This document shows, one piece after another, positions 1-8,175 of a DNA stretch of 64,000 nt. Both the position numbers and the translations under genes were made by a program. The notes under the pieces are model-generated. The model was not told where the DNA came from, did no database searches, and saw only the letters and a program-made list of their open reading frames with translations. Origin of the DNA: Amycolatopsis eburnea (GTDB taxonomy: Bacteria; Actinomycetota; Actinomycetes; Mycobacteriales; Pseudonocardiaceae); NCBI RefSeq assembly GCF_003937945.1, contig NZ_RSEC01000058.1:682001-746000 (forward strand). The letters are read 5' to 3'. The stretch's first letter is position 1, and the number at the start of each line of letters is the position of its first letter.

Positions 1-227
1 GCGTCGCGGAGAAGATCACCTGCCCGGTGCTGGTCTGCGAAGCGGCGGACGACCTGTTCTTCGGCGGCGAGCGGGAGACCGAGCCGCGCCGGCTGTACGC
101 GCACCTGAACGCGCCGAAGACGCTGCTGACGTTCACCGCCGAGGAGGGCGCGGACGCGCACTGCCACGTCGGCGCCCAGCGCCTGGCGACCGGCCGGATC
201 TACGACTGGCTGGACCGGACGCTCTAG
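1..227 (+). CDS. alpha/beta hydrolase, C-terminal fragment
   Basis: Reading frame 3 is open from the left edge, so the gene starts outside the window and only about 75 C-terminal residues are visible. They resemble the last part of an alpha/beta hydrolase of the dipeptidyl-peptidase type. A VAEKITCPVLVCEAADD stretch fits the strand before the acid loop, where an Asp or Glu is supplied. GADAHCHVGA near the end places the probable catalytic His. The substrate cannot be inferred. The stop overlaps the stop region of the convergent LysE gene by 4 bases. Confidence 0.75.
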   Translation, partial: VAEKITCPVLVCEAADDLFFGGERETEPRRLYAHLNAPKTLLTFTAEEGADAHCHVGAQRLATGRIYDWLDRTL

Positions 228-847
228 CCTTCGAGCGCGAGCGCGGCCCCGAAGCCGACGAGCGCGGTGCCGGTGACGCCGTCGAGGGCGCGGCGGACCC
301 GGCGCCGCTGCAGCCAGCCGCGGACGCGGTGGACGAAGAACAGCAGCAGCACCTGCCACACCAGTCCCAGCGCCGCGACCGTGTACGCCAGCAGCAGCGA
401 ATCGGCGAAGGTCGACGACGGGGTCAGGAACTGCGGCAGCACCGACAGGTACAGCACGATCACCTTGGGGTTGGTGATGTTGGAGAGGAACCCCTCGCGG
501 AACCGGCGGCCGCGGGAGGCGCGGGCGCGGCGGACGTCGTCCAGCGCCGCGTAGTCACCGCGCCAGGCGCCGCGCAGGGCCTGGACGCCCAGGAAGACCA
601 GGTAGGCCGCGCCGAGCCACTTCACCGTTTCGAACACCGGCTGGGAGCGGGTGAGCACCGCGCCCAGGCCGAGGGCCGCCGCGGTGCCCTGGAGGAAGTT
701 CGCGGCCGTGATGCCGCCGCACGCCCACGCGCCGCCGCGCGCGCCGCCGGTCAACGCGTTCTTCAGCACGACCATCGTGTCCGGCCCCGGCATCATCGCC
801 AGGAACGCCATCATCGCGGCGAACCCCGCGTACGTGCTCAGGGACAT
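224..847 (-). CDS. LysE family amino-acid exporter
   Basis: The 207-residue length is normal for LysE/RhtB translocators, inner-membrane exporters of amino acids or homoserine-type compounds. The N-terminal helix leads to the family motif PGPDT (residues 20-24), followed by several hydrophobic helices and the conserved SNITNPKV loop near residue 122. The ATG at 847 overlaps the TGA of the upstream LysE paralogue by one base (TGATG), so the two are translationally coupled. The pair arose by tandem duplication. They may act as a heteromer or as two exporters of related substrates. The substrate is not visible. Confidence 0.9.
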   Translation of the reverse strand: MSLSTYAGFAAMMAFLAMMPGPDTMVVLKNALTGGARGGAWACGGITAANFLQGTAAALGLGAVLTRSQPVFETVKWLGAAYLVFLGVQALRGAWRGDYAALDDVRRARASRGRRFREGFLSNITNPKVIVLYLSVLPQFLTPSSTFADSLLLAYTVAALGLVWQVLLLFFVHRVRGWLQRRRVRRALDGVTGTALVGFGAALALEG

Positions 848-1473
848 CAGGACTCCAGTGCGAGTGCGGCTCCGAAGCCGAGCAGCGCGGTGCCGGTGAC
901 GCCGTCCAGCGTACGGCGGACCCGGCGGCGCGCGAGCCACGCCCGCACGCGGTGCACGAACGCCAGCAGCACCAGGAGCCAGACCACGCCGAGCACCGCG
1001 ACGGTGTAGGCCAGCGCCAGCGCGTCCCACGTCGTCGTGCGCACCGGGTCGAGGAACTGCGGCAGCACGGACAGGTACAGCACCAGCACCTTCGGGTTGG
1101 TGATGTTGGAGAGGAAGCCTTCGCGGAACCGCCGGAAGCCGCCGCCCTTGCGGCGCTGCGCCTGCTCCACGACGTCGTAGTTGCCGCGCCACGCCCCGCG
1201 CAGCGCCTGGAAGCCGAGGAAGACGAGGTAGGCCGCGCCGGCCCACTTCAGCGCGAGGAACACCGGCTGCGACCGCGCGATGAGGACGCCGAGCCCGAGC
1301 GCCGCGGCGCTGCCCTGCACGGCGTTGCCGGTGAAGATGCCGAGCGAAGCGAGCAGCCCGCCGCGGAACCCGCCGGACAGCGCGTTCTTCAGCATCACCA
1401 TCGTGTCGGGCCCCGGCGCGAGCACGATCAGGACCACGATGACCAGGTAAGACCCGTACACACTCCACGTCAC
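847..1473 (-). CDS. LysE family amino-acid exporter (paralogue)
   Basis: This LysE/RhtB translocator shares PGPDTMV and SNITNPKV with the following gene. I chose GTG 1473 because the protein then aligns end to end with its paralogue and because a -10-like TAGCGT (plus positions 1481-1486) lies 7 nt upstream, as in leaderless mRNAs. A longer GTG start at 1524 is possible, with a weak GGAG upstream, and would add 17 hydrophilic residues. It is first in a two-gene operon. Its likely role is efflux of amino acids. The substrate is unknown. Confidence 0.88.
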   Translation of the reverse strand: MTWSVYGSYLVIVVLIVLAPGPDTMVMLKNALSGGFRGGLLASLGIFTGNAVQGSAAALGLGVLIARSQPVFLALKWAGAAYLVFLGFQALRGAWRGNYDVVEQAQRRKGGGFRRFREGFLSNITNPKVLVLYLSVLPQFLDPVRTTTWDALALAYTVAVLGVVWLLVLLAFVHRVRAWLARRRVRRTLDGVTGTALLGFGAALALES

Positions 1474-1617
1474 GGGCGCCACGCTAATCGACGGGAACGC
1501 CCTGGTCTCGCGGATTTCCGTCACAGCGCCGGTGCTCCGCGCGATCGACCGTCCACGCAGGGTGCGCGGCGCGCTCGAGGCTCGGCGGGAGGGGTCCCGG
1601 CGGAGTAGTGTTCGGCC

Positions 1618-2139
1618 ATGTCAGCAGGGGAAATCGAGCTTCTGCCCGGTGAGCGCGTGCTCTGGGCGGGAGAACCGGTCCAGCGCCCGCTCTACGTCGC
1701 CGCGGACGGGGTGGTCGCCCCTGCCGGGCTCGTCGTCACCGCCGCCGCGGTCTGGTTCCTGCTCACCCAGCGGCCGTCCGGTGCCACCGCGGTCGTGGCC
1801 GTGGTCGTGCTGGCCCTCGGGCTCTACGGCGCGGTCGGCCGCTCCCTCGTCCGCTACCTCGCGCTCGGCCGGACGACGTACGCGGTGACCGACAGCCGGA
1901 TCATCGCGCGCTCGGGCCTGTTCCGGCAGAAGGAGCGCGCCAGCGAACTGGCCGGCCTGGCGGCGCCGGTCCTCAAGCCCGGACCGTCGCGCACCGGCAC
2001 GCTCACGTTCGGCACGCCCGGCGCCGTGACGCTGATCGGCGTCGGGGAGCCGAAGCGCGTGCGCGACCTGCTGACCAAGGCCATCGACGAGGCGAAGGCC
2101 CGCCAAGCGCCGCCGGAACCGGGTGCTCCGGCCGGTTGA
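1618..2139 (+). CDS. PH domain-containing membrane protein
   Basis: 173 residues. Two adjacent hydrophobic helices (about 35-50 and 58-75) follow an N-terminal segment with LLPGERVLWAGEP, typical of bacterial PH-like (bPH) proteins. After the helices come TTYAVTDSRIIARSG and a beta-rich stretch, the usual bPH core. Function in this family is poorly known; membrane-associated scaffolding is the common guess. A TAGTGT box at 1606-1611 ends 6 nt before the ATG, suggesting a leaderless transcript. It is not obviously linked to its neighbours. Confidence 0.75.
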   Translation: MSAGEIELLPGERVLWAGEPVQRPLYVAADGVVAPAGLVVTAAAVWFLLTQRPSGATAVVAVVVLALGLYGAVGRSLVRYLALGRTTYAVTDSRIIARSGLFRQKERASELAGLAAPVLKPGPSRTGTLTFGTPGAVTLIGVGEPKRVRDLLTKAIDEAKARQAPPEPGAPAG

Positions 2140-2203
2140 CGGCAGCGCGTGCGAAGTCACCCGGACGTGTTCGATTCCACTGCCACCGCAAGTTACCGGT
2201 CGG

Positions 2204-2209
2204 TACACT
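2204..2209 (+). promoter_or_regulatory. possible -10 box and imperfect dyad upstream of the mutase
   Basis: TACACT matches an actinobacterial -10 box and sits 31 nt before the GTG start. It overlaps the end of an imperfect dyad, TACCGGTCGGTA at 2194-2205, which could be a TetR-type operator. No good -35 is seen. Confidence 0.35.
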
Positions 2210-2239
2210 CGACGAAACGTCCACCGCCGGAGGTGCCCA

Positions 2240-4255
2240 GTGCCGTACCCAACGGACCGCGAGCGAGACCGACCGTGGGTGATGCGCACGTACGCGGGGC
2301 ATTCGTCCGCCGCCGCGTCGAACGAGCTGTACCGGCGCAACCTCGCCAAGGGGCAGACCGGGCTCTCGGTCGCCTTCGACCTGCCCACCCAGACCGGCTA
2401 CGACCCGGACCACCAGCTCTCGCGCGGTGAGGTCGGCAAGGTCGGCGTGCCGGTGTCGCACATCGGCGACATGCGGCGCCTCTTCGACGGCATCCCGCTC
2501 GCCGAGGCGAACACGTCGATGACGATCAACGCGCCGGCCATGTGGCTGCTCGCGCTGTACGTCTCCGTGGCGCGCGAGCAGGCCGAAGCCGAGGGGCGCG
2601 ACGTCGACGAGGTCCTCGCGAAGCTCACCGGTACCACGCAGAACGACATCATCAAGGAGTACCTGTCCCGCGGGACGTACATCTTCCCGCCGGGGCCGAG
2701 CCTGCGGCTGATCACCGACATGATCGCGTGGACCGTGCACCACGTGCCGAAGTGGAACCCGATCAACATCTGCAGCTACCACCTGCAGGAAGCCGGCGCG
2801 ACGCCGACGCAGGAGGTCGCCTACGCGCTGTGCACCGCGATCGCCGTGCTCGACGCCGTCCGCGACTCCGGGCAGGTCGACCAGGCCGACATGGCCAAGG
2901 TCGTCGCGCGGATCTCGTTCTTCGTCAACGCCGGCGTGCGGTTCGTCGAGGAGATGTCCAAGATGCGCGCGTTCACCGCGCTCTGGGACGAGATCACGCG
3001 GGACCGGTACGGCGTAACGGATCCCAAGGCGCGCCGGCTGCGCTACGGCGTCCAGGTCAACTCGCTCGGTCTCACCGAAGCCCAGCCGGAGAACAACGTC
3101 CAGCGGATCGTGCTGGAGATGCTCGCGGTGTCGCTGTCCCGCGGCGCCCGCGCCCGCGCGATCCAGCTGCCCGCCTGGAACGAGGCCCTCGGGCTGCCCC
3201 GGCCGTGGGACCAGCAGTGGGCGCTGCGGATGCAGCAGGTGCTCGCGTTCGAGACCGACCTGCTGGAGTACGAGGACATCTTCGACGGCTCGCACGTCAT
3301 CCAGGCCAAGGTCGACGAGATCATGACCGGCGCGCGCGAGGAGATCGCGCGCGTGCAGGACCTCGGCGGCGCGGTCGCCGCGGTCGAAAGCGGCTACATG
3401 AAGTCGCAGCTGGTCACCTCGCTGGCCGAATTCCGCCGCGGGGTGGAGAACGGCGAGCGGGTCCTGGTCGGGGTCAACAAGTTCGAGACGACCGAGCCGT
3501 CGCCGCTGCAGGCCGAAGGCGCCAAGGCGATCGAGACCATCGACCCCGCCGTCGAAAAGGCCGCCGTCACCGCGATCGAGGAGTGGCGCACCGGGCGTGA
3601 CAACGACGCCGTCGAGCGCTCGCTGGCCGCGCTCAAGGAACGCGCGCGCACCACGGAAAACCTCTTCGAGGCCACTGTGGACTGTGCGCGGGCCGGCGTG
3701 ACCACCGGCGAGTGGGCCGGCGCGCTGCGCGAGGTGTTCGGCGAATACCGGGCGCCCACCGGGGTTTCCGCGGCGCCCGGCGGCAGCGGCGACCCGGGGA
3801 TCGAGCGGGTGCGCGAACGCGTCCGCGCCACCGAAGCGGAACTGGGTGAGCGACTGCGGATCCTGGTCGGCAAGCCGGGCCTCGACGGGCACTCCAACGG
3901 CGCCGAGCAGGTCGCGGTCCGGGCGCGCGACGTCGGCTTCGAGGTCGTCTACCAGGGCATCCGGCTGACGCCGGAGCAGATCGTCGCGGCCGCCGTGCAG
4001 GAGGGCGTGCACGTGGTCGGGCTGTCCGTGCTGTCCGGCTCGCACCTGGAAGTCGTCCCGAACGTCGTCGACGGCCTGCGCGCCGCGGGCGCGGGCGACG
4101 TGCCGGTGATCGTCGGCGGGATCATCCCGCCGGACGACGCCGCGCTGCTCACCGAACGCGGCATCGCCCGGGTGTTCACGCCCAAGGACTACGAGCTGAC
4201 CGACATCATGGACGGCATCGTCTCGCTGGTCCGGGAGCGCAACGGGCTCAGCTGA
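2240..4255 (+). CDS. meaA: MeaA-type (ethylmalonyl-CoA) mutase, B12-dependent
   Basis: 671 residues from GTG 2240, which has GGAGG at 2229-2233 spaced by 6 nt. The N-terminal TIM-barrel substrate domain begins with MRTYAGHSSAAASNELYR and carries AFDLPTQTGYDPDH. The C-terminal cobalamin domain has the DxHxxG-type motif (KPGLDGHSNGAEQ, about residue 545) plus SGS and GG loops. Barrel and B12 domain in one chain, with this N-terminus, is characteristic of MeaA/ethylmalonyl-CoA mutase rather than the two-subunit methylmalonyl-CoA mutase. The expected reaction is interconversion of (2R)-ethylmalonyl-CoA and methylsuccinyl-CoA. No ethylmalonyl-CoA pathway partners are adjacent, so the exact substrate is inferred from family resemblance. 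Confidence 0.88.
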   Translation: MPYPTDRERDRPWVMRTYAGHSSAAASNELYRRNLAKGQTGLSVAFDLPTQTGYDPDHQLSRGEVGKVGVPVSHIGDMRRLFDGIPLAEANTSMTINAPAMWLLALYVSVAREQAEAEGRDVDEVLAKLTGTTQNDIIKEYLSRGTYIFPPGPSLRLITDMIAWTVHHVPKWNPINICSYHLQEAGATPTQEVAYALCTAIAVLDAVRDSGQVDQADMAKVVARISFFVNAGVRFVEEMSKMRAFTALWDEITRDRYGVTDPKARRLRYGVQVNSLGLTEAQPENNVQRIVLEMLAVSLSRGARARAIQLPAWNEALGLPRPWDQQWALRMQQVLAFETDLLEYEDIFDGSHVIQAKVDEIMTGAREEIARVQDLGGAVAAVESGYMKSQLVTSLAEFRRGVENGERVLVGVNKFETTEPSPLQAEGAKAIETIDPAVEKAAVTAIEEWRTGRDNDAVERSLAALKERARTTENLFEATVDCARAGVTTGEWAGALREVFGEYRAPTGVSAAPGGSGDPGIERVRERVRATEAELGERLRILVGKPGLDGHSNGAEQVAVRARDVGFEVVYQGIRLTPEQIVAAAVQEGVHVVGLSVLSGSHLEVVPNVVDGLRAAGAGDVPVIVGGIIPPDDAALLTERGIARVFTPKDYELTDIMDGIVSLVRERNGLS

Positions 4256-4790
4256 GCGCCGCCAGGATGTCCTTTGTGGACTTGACGGTGGCGAACTGGT
4301 TCGCCAGGTTCGCCGCCGTCACGCGGTACAGCTCGTCGGCGGTCACCTCGGGGAGGTCGAACGTGAACGTCGCGTCGAGGGCGAAAGTCACGTCGTAGCC
4401 CAGGTTCCCGCCCATCCGCGCGGTGGTTTCGCAGCAGAAGTTCGTCTGGATCCCCGCCAGGACGAAGCTCGTGATGCCGCGCTTGCGCAGCCACGCGTCG
4501 AGGTCGACGTCGCCGATGAAGGCCGAGTTGACCTTCTTGCCGAACACCAGGTCCGGCCGCGCGCCGTCGAGTTCGGGCTTGAAGTCGTTGCCGGGCTGGC
4601 CGGGCCGCAGGGGCGAATCCGGTTTCGTCGAGTCGTGGTGCACGAGCACGACGGGCAGCCGCCGCTCCTGCCACGCGTCGAGCAGCGCCTTCATGTTGGC
4701 TTCGGCGCCGGGATTGTTGCGGGGGCCCCAGAAAGCCGCGTCGTCGAACCCGCGCTGGACGTCGATCAGGATGAGTGCCGTTTCGGTCAT
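4248..4790 (-). CDS. cysteine hydrolase, isochorismatase-like
   Basis: 180 residues, the normal length of isochorismatase-fold hydrolases. The catalytic triad is visible: Asp10 (LILIDVQRGF), Lys86 (FGKKVNSAF) and nucleophile Cys119 in GIQTNFCCETTAR, with a second Cys next to it. The cis-peptide region before the Cys is as in the family. The substrate is unknown; pyrazinamidase, isochorismatase or amide hydrolysis are all possible. The 3' end overlaps the 3' end of the mutase by 8 bases in convergent orientation. It is divergent from the GlxA regulator, which may control it. Confidence 0.88.
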   Translation of the reverse strand: MTETALILIDVQRGFDDAAFWGPRNNPGAEANMKALLDAWQERRLPVVLVHHDSTKPDSPLRPGQPGNDFKPELDGARPDLVFGKKVNSAFIGDVDLDAWLRKRGITSFVLAGIQTNFCCETTARMGGNLGYDVTFALDATFTFDLPEVTADELYRVTAANLANQFATVKSTKDILAALS

Positions 4791-4861
4791 GCCGTCGAGT
4801 TTCGCGGGCGGTACCCACGCAGGGGAGTGGCAGAAGACGCGCGATGCGGTACTTTCCTGCC

Positions 4862-5821
4862 ATGCGCACGATCGGCGTTCTGCTGCTGCCCGGCACCCGG
4901 GCGTTCGACCTCGCGGTGATCGGCGAGGTCTGGGGCCAGGACCGGACCGACAGCGGGATCGGCCCGTTCACCGTGCGGCTGTGCAGCGCGGGCCGCGTGC
5001 GCACGGCTCTTTCGCCGTTCGGTGACGTCGCGGCGACGCACGGCCTGGCCGGGCTCGACGGCTGCGACCTCGTGCTGGCGCCGGGCCGTGACGACCCCCT
5101 CGCGCCGGTGCCGTCCGCCGCCGTCACGGCGCTGCGCCGGGCGCACCGGGACGGGCGCACGGTCGCGGGGCTGTGTTCCGGCGCGTTCACCCTGGCCGCC
5201 GCGGGCCTGCTCGACGGCCGCCCGGCCACCACCCACTGGCGCGACCTCGACGCCTTGGCGCGCTTCGCGCCGCGGGCCGACCTCCAGCGGGACGTGCTCT
5301 ACACCGACGACGGTGGCGTCCTGACGTCCGCGGGTGTCGTCGGCGGCCTCGACCTCTGCCTGTACCTGGTCCGCCGCGACCACGGCGCCGACGTCGCCGC
5401 CGCGCTGGCGCGCCGCCTGGTGATGCCGCCGGCGCGGGAAGGCGGGCAGCGGCAGTACGTCGACACCCCGGTGCCCGCGGCGTCGCGCCCCGGCCTGACG
5501 TCCACAATGGACTGGGCGCTGGCCCGGCTCGGCTCCGGGATCGGCGTGGAGGACCTCTTCGAGCACGCGCGGATGAGCGAGCGGACGTTCCACCGCGAGT
5601 TCGCCGCGGCCACCGGCGTCACCCCGGGGCGCTGGCTGCGCGTCCAGCGCGTCCGGCTCGCTCAGCGGTTGCTGGAGACGACGTCGCTGCCGGTCGAGCG
5701 CGTCGCCGAGCGGTCCGGCCTGGGGACGGCGGCGAACCTGCGGCGCCGGATGCGCGCCGAGGTCGGCGTCGGACCGGACAGCTATCGGCGTACGTTCCGA
5801 GGAGTTACCGTCGGGGCATGA
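4862..5821 (+). CDS. GlxA/AraC family transcriptional regulator
   Basis: 319 residues. The N-terminal half is a DJ-1/PfpI-like (class I amidotransferase-like) sensor domain with the nucleophile-elbow-like GLCSGAFTLAAAGLLDG. The C-terminal 95 residues form an AraC double HTH ending GPDSYRRTFRG. A TACTTT box at 4850-4855 lies 6 nt before the ATG, which fits leaderless expression. The stop overlaps the ATG of the enoyl-CoA hydratase (ATGA), so regulator and enzyme are cotranslated. It resembles a second regulator at 55882-56799. Confidence 0.88.
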   Translation: MRTIGVLLLPGTRAFDLAVIGEVWGQDRTDSGIGPFTVRLCSAGRVRTALSPFGDVAATHGLAGLDGCDLVLAPGRDDPLAPVPSAAVTALRRAHRDGRTVAGLCSGAFTLAAAGLLDGRPATTHWRDLDALARFAPRADLQRDVLYTDDGGVLTSAGVVGGLDLCLYLVRRDHGADVAAALARRLVMPPAREGGQRQYVDTPVPAASRPGLTSTMDWALARLGSGIGVEDLFEHARMSERTFHREFAAATGVTPGRWLRVQRVRLAQRLLETTSLPVERVAERSGLGTAANLRRRMRAEVGVGPDSYRRTFRGVTVGA

Positions 5822-6591
5822 CCGAGTACGAACACATCCTGGTCAAGCGGGACGGCGACACCGTCACGATCACCATGAACCGGGCGGCGCGGCGCAATTC
5901 GCTGTCCGCGGACCACCTGGCCGAGCTGCTCGCCGCGTTCCACGAGGCGGGGACGTCCGACGCGACCGGCATCGTCCTGGCCGGCGCGGGCCCGGTGTTC
6001 TCCGCCGGCCACGACTTCGGCGACGTCGCCGCGCGTGACCTGATGGGTGTGCGCGAGCTGCTGACGCTGTGCACGGACCTGATGAAGACGATGGAGTCCG
6101 TGCCGCAGGTGGTCATCGCGCGGGTGCACGGCCTGGCCACCGCGGCGGGCTGCCAGCTCGTGGCGTCGTGCGACCTCGCGATCGCCGCCGAGTCCGCGGG
6201 CTTCGCGCTGCCGGGCGGCAAGGGCGGCTGGTTCTGCCACACGCCGGCGGTGCCGGTGGCGCGCTCCATCGGCCGCAAGCGGCTGATGGAGCTGGCGCTG
6301 ACCGGCGACGTCATCGACGCGCCCACCGCGCTGGAGTGGGGCCTGGTCAACCGCGTCGTGCCGGACGACCAGCTCGACGACGCCGTCGCGGAACTGCTGG
6401 CGCGGGCGACCCGCGGCAGCCGCGCGAGCAAGGCGATGGGCAAGGTGACGCTCTACGCCCAGCTCGACCGGCCCGAGGCCGACGCGTACGCCGTCGCGCT
6501 CGAGGTGATGGCCGCGGCGTCGCAGCTGCCCGGCGCCCGCGAAGGCATGGCGGCGTTCCTGGAAAAGCGCAAGCCTTCCTGGCCCGACTGA
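5818..6591 (+). CDS. enoyl-CoA hydratase/isomerase family protein
   Basis: 257 residues, crotonase fold. The two oxyanion-hole segments are present: FSAGHDF near residue 62 and the GLATAAGCQLVASCDLA helix near 107. The usual catalytic Glu of classical enoyl-CoA hydratases (in a PExxxG context) is not evident in the KGGWFCHTPAV region, as in the ECHDC3-like branch, so hydratase activity is uncertain. It is coupled to the GlxA regulator by an ATGA overlap. A role in acyl-CoA metabolism is inferred from the fold only. Confidence 0.85.
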   Translation: MTEYEHILVKRDGDTVTITMNRAARRNSLSADHLAELLAAFHEAGTSDATGIVLAGAGPVFSAGHDFGDVAARDLMGVRELLTLCTDLMKTMESVPQVVIARVHGLATAAGCQLVASCDLAIAAESAGFALPGGKGGWFCHTPAVPVARSIGRKRLMELALTGDVIDAPTALEWGLVNRVVPDDQLDDAVAELLARATRGSRASKAMGKVTLYAQLDRPEADAYAVALEVMAAASQLPGAREGMAAFLEKRKPSWPD

Positions 6592-6638
6592 GCGGAGCTT
6601 TCGTAGGGAAAGTTCCGTTTCTCGCTGCCCGCGAGCCG

Positions 6639-6655
6639 TACCATACGGTATGGTA
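6639..6655 (+). promoter_or_regulatory. perfect inverted repeat, probable TetR operator
   Basis: TACCATAC-G-GTATGGTA has perfect 8-bp arms around a single central base. The right arm includes the -10 box TATGGT (6649-6654), which ends 6 nt before ATG 6661. Binding by the adjacent TetR protein would block its own promoter. Confidence 0.75.
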
Positions 6656-6660
6656 TGGCC

Positions 6661-7161
6661 ATGGCGGGCAAACGGGACTGGCTGGACGCGGGGCTGGTGC
6701 TGCTGGCGGAGCAGGGGGCGCCGTCGGTGACCATCGAGCGGCTGACCGAGCGGCTCGGCCTGTCGAAGGGCTCGTTCTACCACCACTTCAAGGGCATCAC
6801 CGGCTACCGGACCGCTCTGCTGGCGCACTTCGAAACCGAGCGCACGACCCGGTTCATGGAGCAGGCCGACGCCGCGGGTGCCGACCGGCTGGGCGCGCTG
6901 CTGAAGCTCGTCCTGGCGCCGGGACCGGGTCTGGGCCTCGAGATCGCCGTCCGGGCGTGGGCCTTGCAGGACGCCGAAGCGCGGGCGGTCCAGGAGCGCG
7001 TCGACCGGACCCGCGTCGGCTACCTGACCGAGATCAGCGGCGACGCCGGCCTCGCGCAGGCGCTGTACCTGGTCGTCGTCGGCGCCGGGCAGGTCGTGCC
7101 GCCGCTGTCCGGCCGTCAGCTCAAAAGCGCGTTGGAACTCGTACTGGGGAGACGGACATGA
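6661..7161 (+). CDS. TetR family transcriptional regulator
   Basis: 166 residues from ATG 6661. An ATG at 6655 is also in frame, but it lies inside the operator, and the -10 spacing supports 6661 as transcription and translation start. The N-terminal HTH is clear: VTIERLTERLGLSKGSFYHHF. The C-terminal ligand domain is short. The stop overlaps the next ATG (ATGA), so the DUF2867 gene is in the same operon and is the likely target besides the regulator itself. The ligand is unknown. Confidence 0.88.
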   Translation: MAGKRDWLDAGLVLLAEQGAPSVTIERLTERLGLSKGSFYHHFKGITGYRTALLAHFETERTTRFMEQADAAGADRLGALLKLVLAPGPGLGLEIAVRAWALQDAEARAVQERVDRTRVGYLTEISGDAGLAQALYLVVVGAGQVVPPLSGRQLKSALELVLGRRT

Positions 7162-7622
7162 CCGAACCGTTCGCCAAGGGCGCGGACTACGTCGAGTTCA
7201 AGGAGATCGCGAGCGAGAACAGCCTGCGCGAGTTCGTCGCGGGCGTGTTCGGCTGGTCGCCGTGGTGGGTGAAGGGGCTCTTCGGCGTCCGCTACCTGCT
7301 CGCCAAGGCCCTGCGACTGGACACCGCGTCGGTGCCGCGGACCGGCCGGCTTCGCCCCGAGGACGTCGGGTTCGCGCCCGGCGACCGGGTCGCGTTCTTC
7401 ACCGTCCGCGCCGGCGATCCGGAGCGCTACCTGGTCGCGGGCGTGGACGACAGTCACCTGACCGGGTACCTGACGGTCGAAGCGGTGCCCCGCGGGTACC
7501 GGCTCGGCACGATCGTGCACTTCCACAACCGCGTCGGGCCGGCCTACTTCGCGGTGATCAAGCCGTTCCACCACCTCGTCATCCGCGGGATGCTCAGGGC
7601 CGGAGCCGCTCGTACAGCATGA
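7158..7622 (+). CDS. DUF2867 domain-containing protein
   Basis: 154 residues. The C-terminal signature GPAYFAVIKPFHHLVIRGML is typical of DUF2867, a family found alone or fused behind NAD-binding domains. Biochemical role is unknown. ATG 7158 overlaps the TetR stop and translation is probably coupled. The last 29 bases overlap the convergent Nudix gene, an unusually long tail-to-tail overlap. Confidence 0.8.
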   Translation: MTEPFAKGADYVEFKEIASENSLREFVAGVFGWSPWWVKGLFGVRYLLAKALRLDTASVPRTGRLRPEDVGFAPGDRVAFFTVRAGDPERYLVAGVDDSHLTGYLTVEAVPRGYRLGTIVHFHNRVGPAYFAVIKPFHHLVIRGMLRAGAARTA

Positions 7623-8139
7623 GCTGGGCCCACGCGGCGACCGACTGCGCGTCGGTGATCTCGCCGGCGAGGATCATCTTCTCGACGTCCGCGCGCGGGA
7701 ACCACGCGCTGCGCATGTCCTGCTCTTCGAGCTCGCGCTCGGGTTCGCCCTCGGTGATGTCCGTGGCGAGGAACACCCAGCCGCGCTGGCTGCTCATGCC
7801 GGGCGCGACGTCCAGCTTGCCGAGCGCGACCATCGACCCGGCCCGCAGCCCGGTTTCCTCGCGCAGCTCGCGCGCGGCGAGCTCGGCGGGCGGCACGTCG
7901 GCGCGGCCGGGCGCGGTGCCCTGCGGGAACTCCCAGCGGCGCTCGCCGACCGGGTAGCGGAACTGCTCGACCAGCCGGAACCGGTCGCCGTCCTGGGGGA
8001 TGACGAGCGCGTACGCGGGTTTGTCGATCACGCCGAAGATGCCCGGCGAGCCGTCCGGGCGGCGGATTTCGTCCTCCCGCACGGTCATCCAGTTGTTCCG
8101 GTACACCTCGCGGGACGCGACACGCTGAATGGGGTCCAC
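7594..8139 (-). CDS. Nudix hydrolase
   Basis: 181 residues, similar in layout to ADP-ribose pyrophosphatases: an N-terminal beta region (VYRNNWMTVREDEIRRPDG), then the Nudix helix RELREETGL around residue 91. The core RExxEExG metal-binding part is intact, but the Glu normally eight residues before it is not at the expected spot. GTG 8139 is used, with a GATACT box about 5 nt upstream. It likely cleaves a nucleoside diphosphate linked to another moiety. It is divergent from nucS, with 36 bp between starts. Confidence 0.85.
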   Translation of the reverse strand: MDPIQRVASREVYRNNWMTVREDEIRRPDGSPGIFGVIDKPAYALVIPQDGDRFRLVEQFRYPVGERRWEFPQGTAPGRADVPPAELAARELREETGLRAGSMVALGKLDVAPGMSSQRGWVFLATDITEGEPERELEEQDMRSAWFPRADVEKMILAGEITDAQSVAAWAQLMLYERLRP

Positions 8140-8175
8140 CCGCCCAGTATCCCGGACCTGTCCTACCCTCCTCGG

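Noticed and set aside
224..1468. A long minus frame that would fuse both LysE genes
   Set aside because: Its first half is Arg/Ala-rich and lacks any domain. The real genes in the two frames show the LysE motifs and overlap by TGATG.
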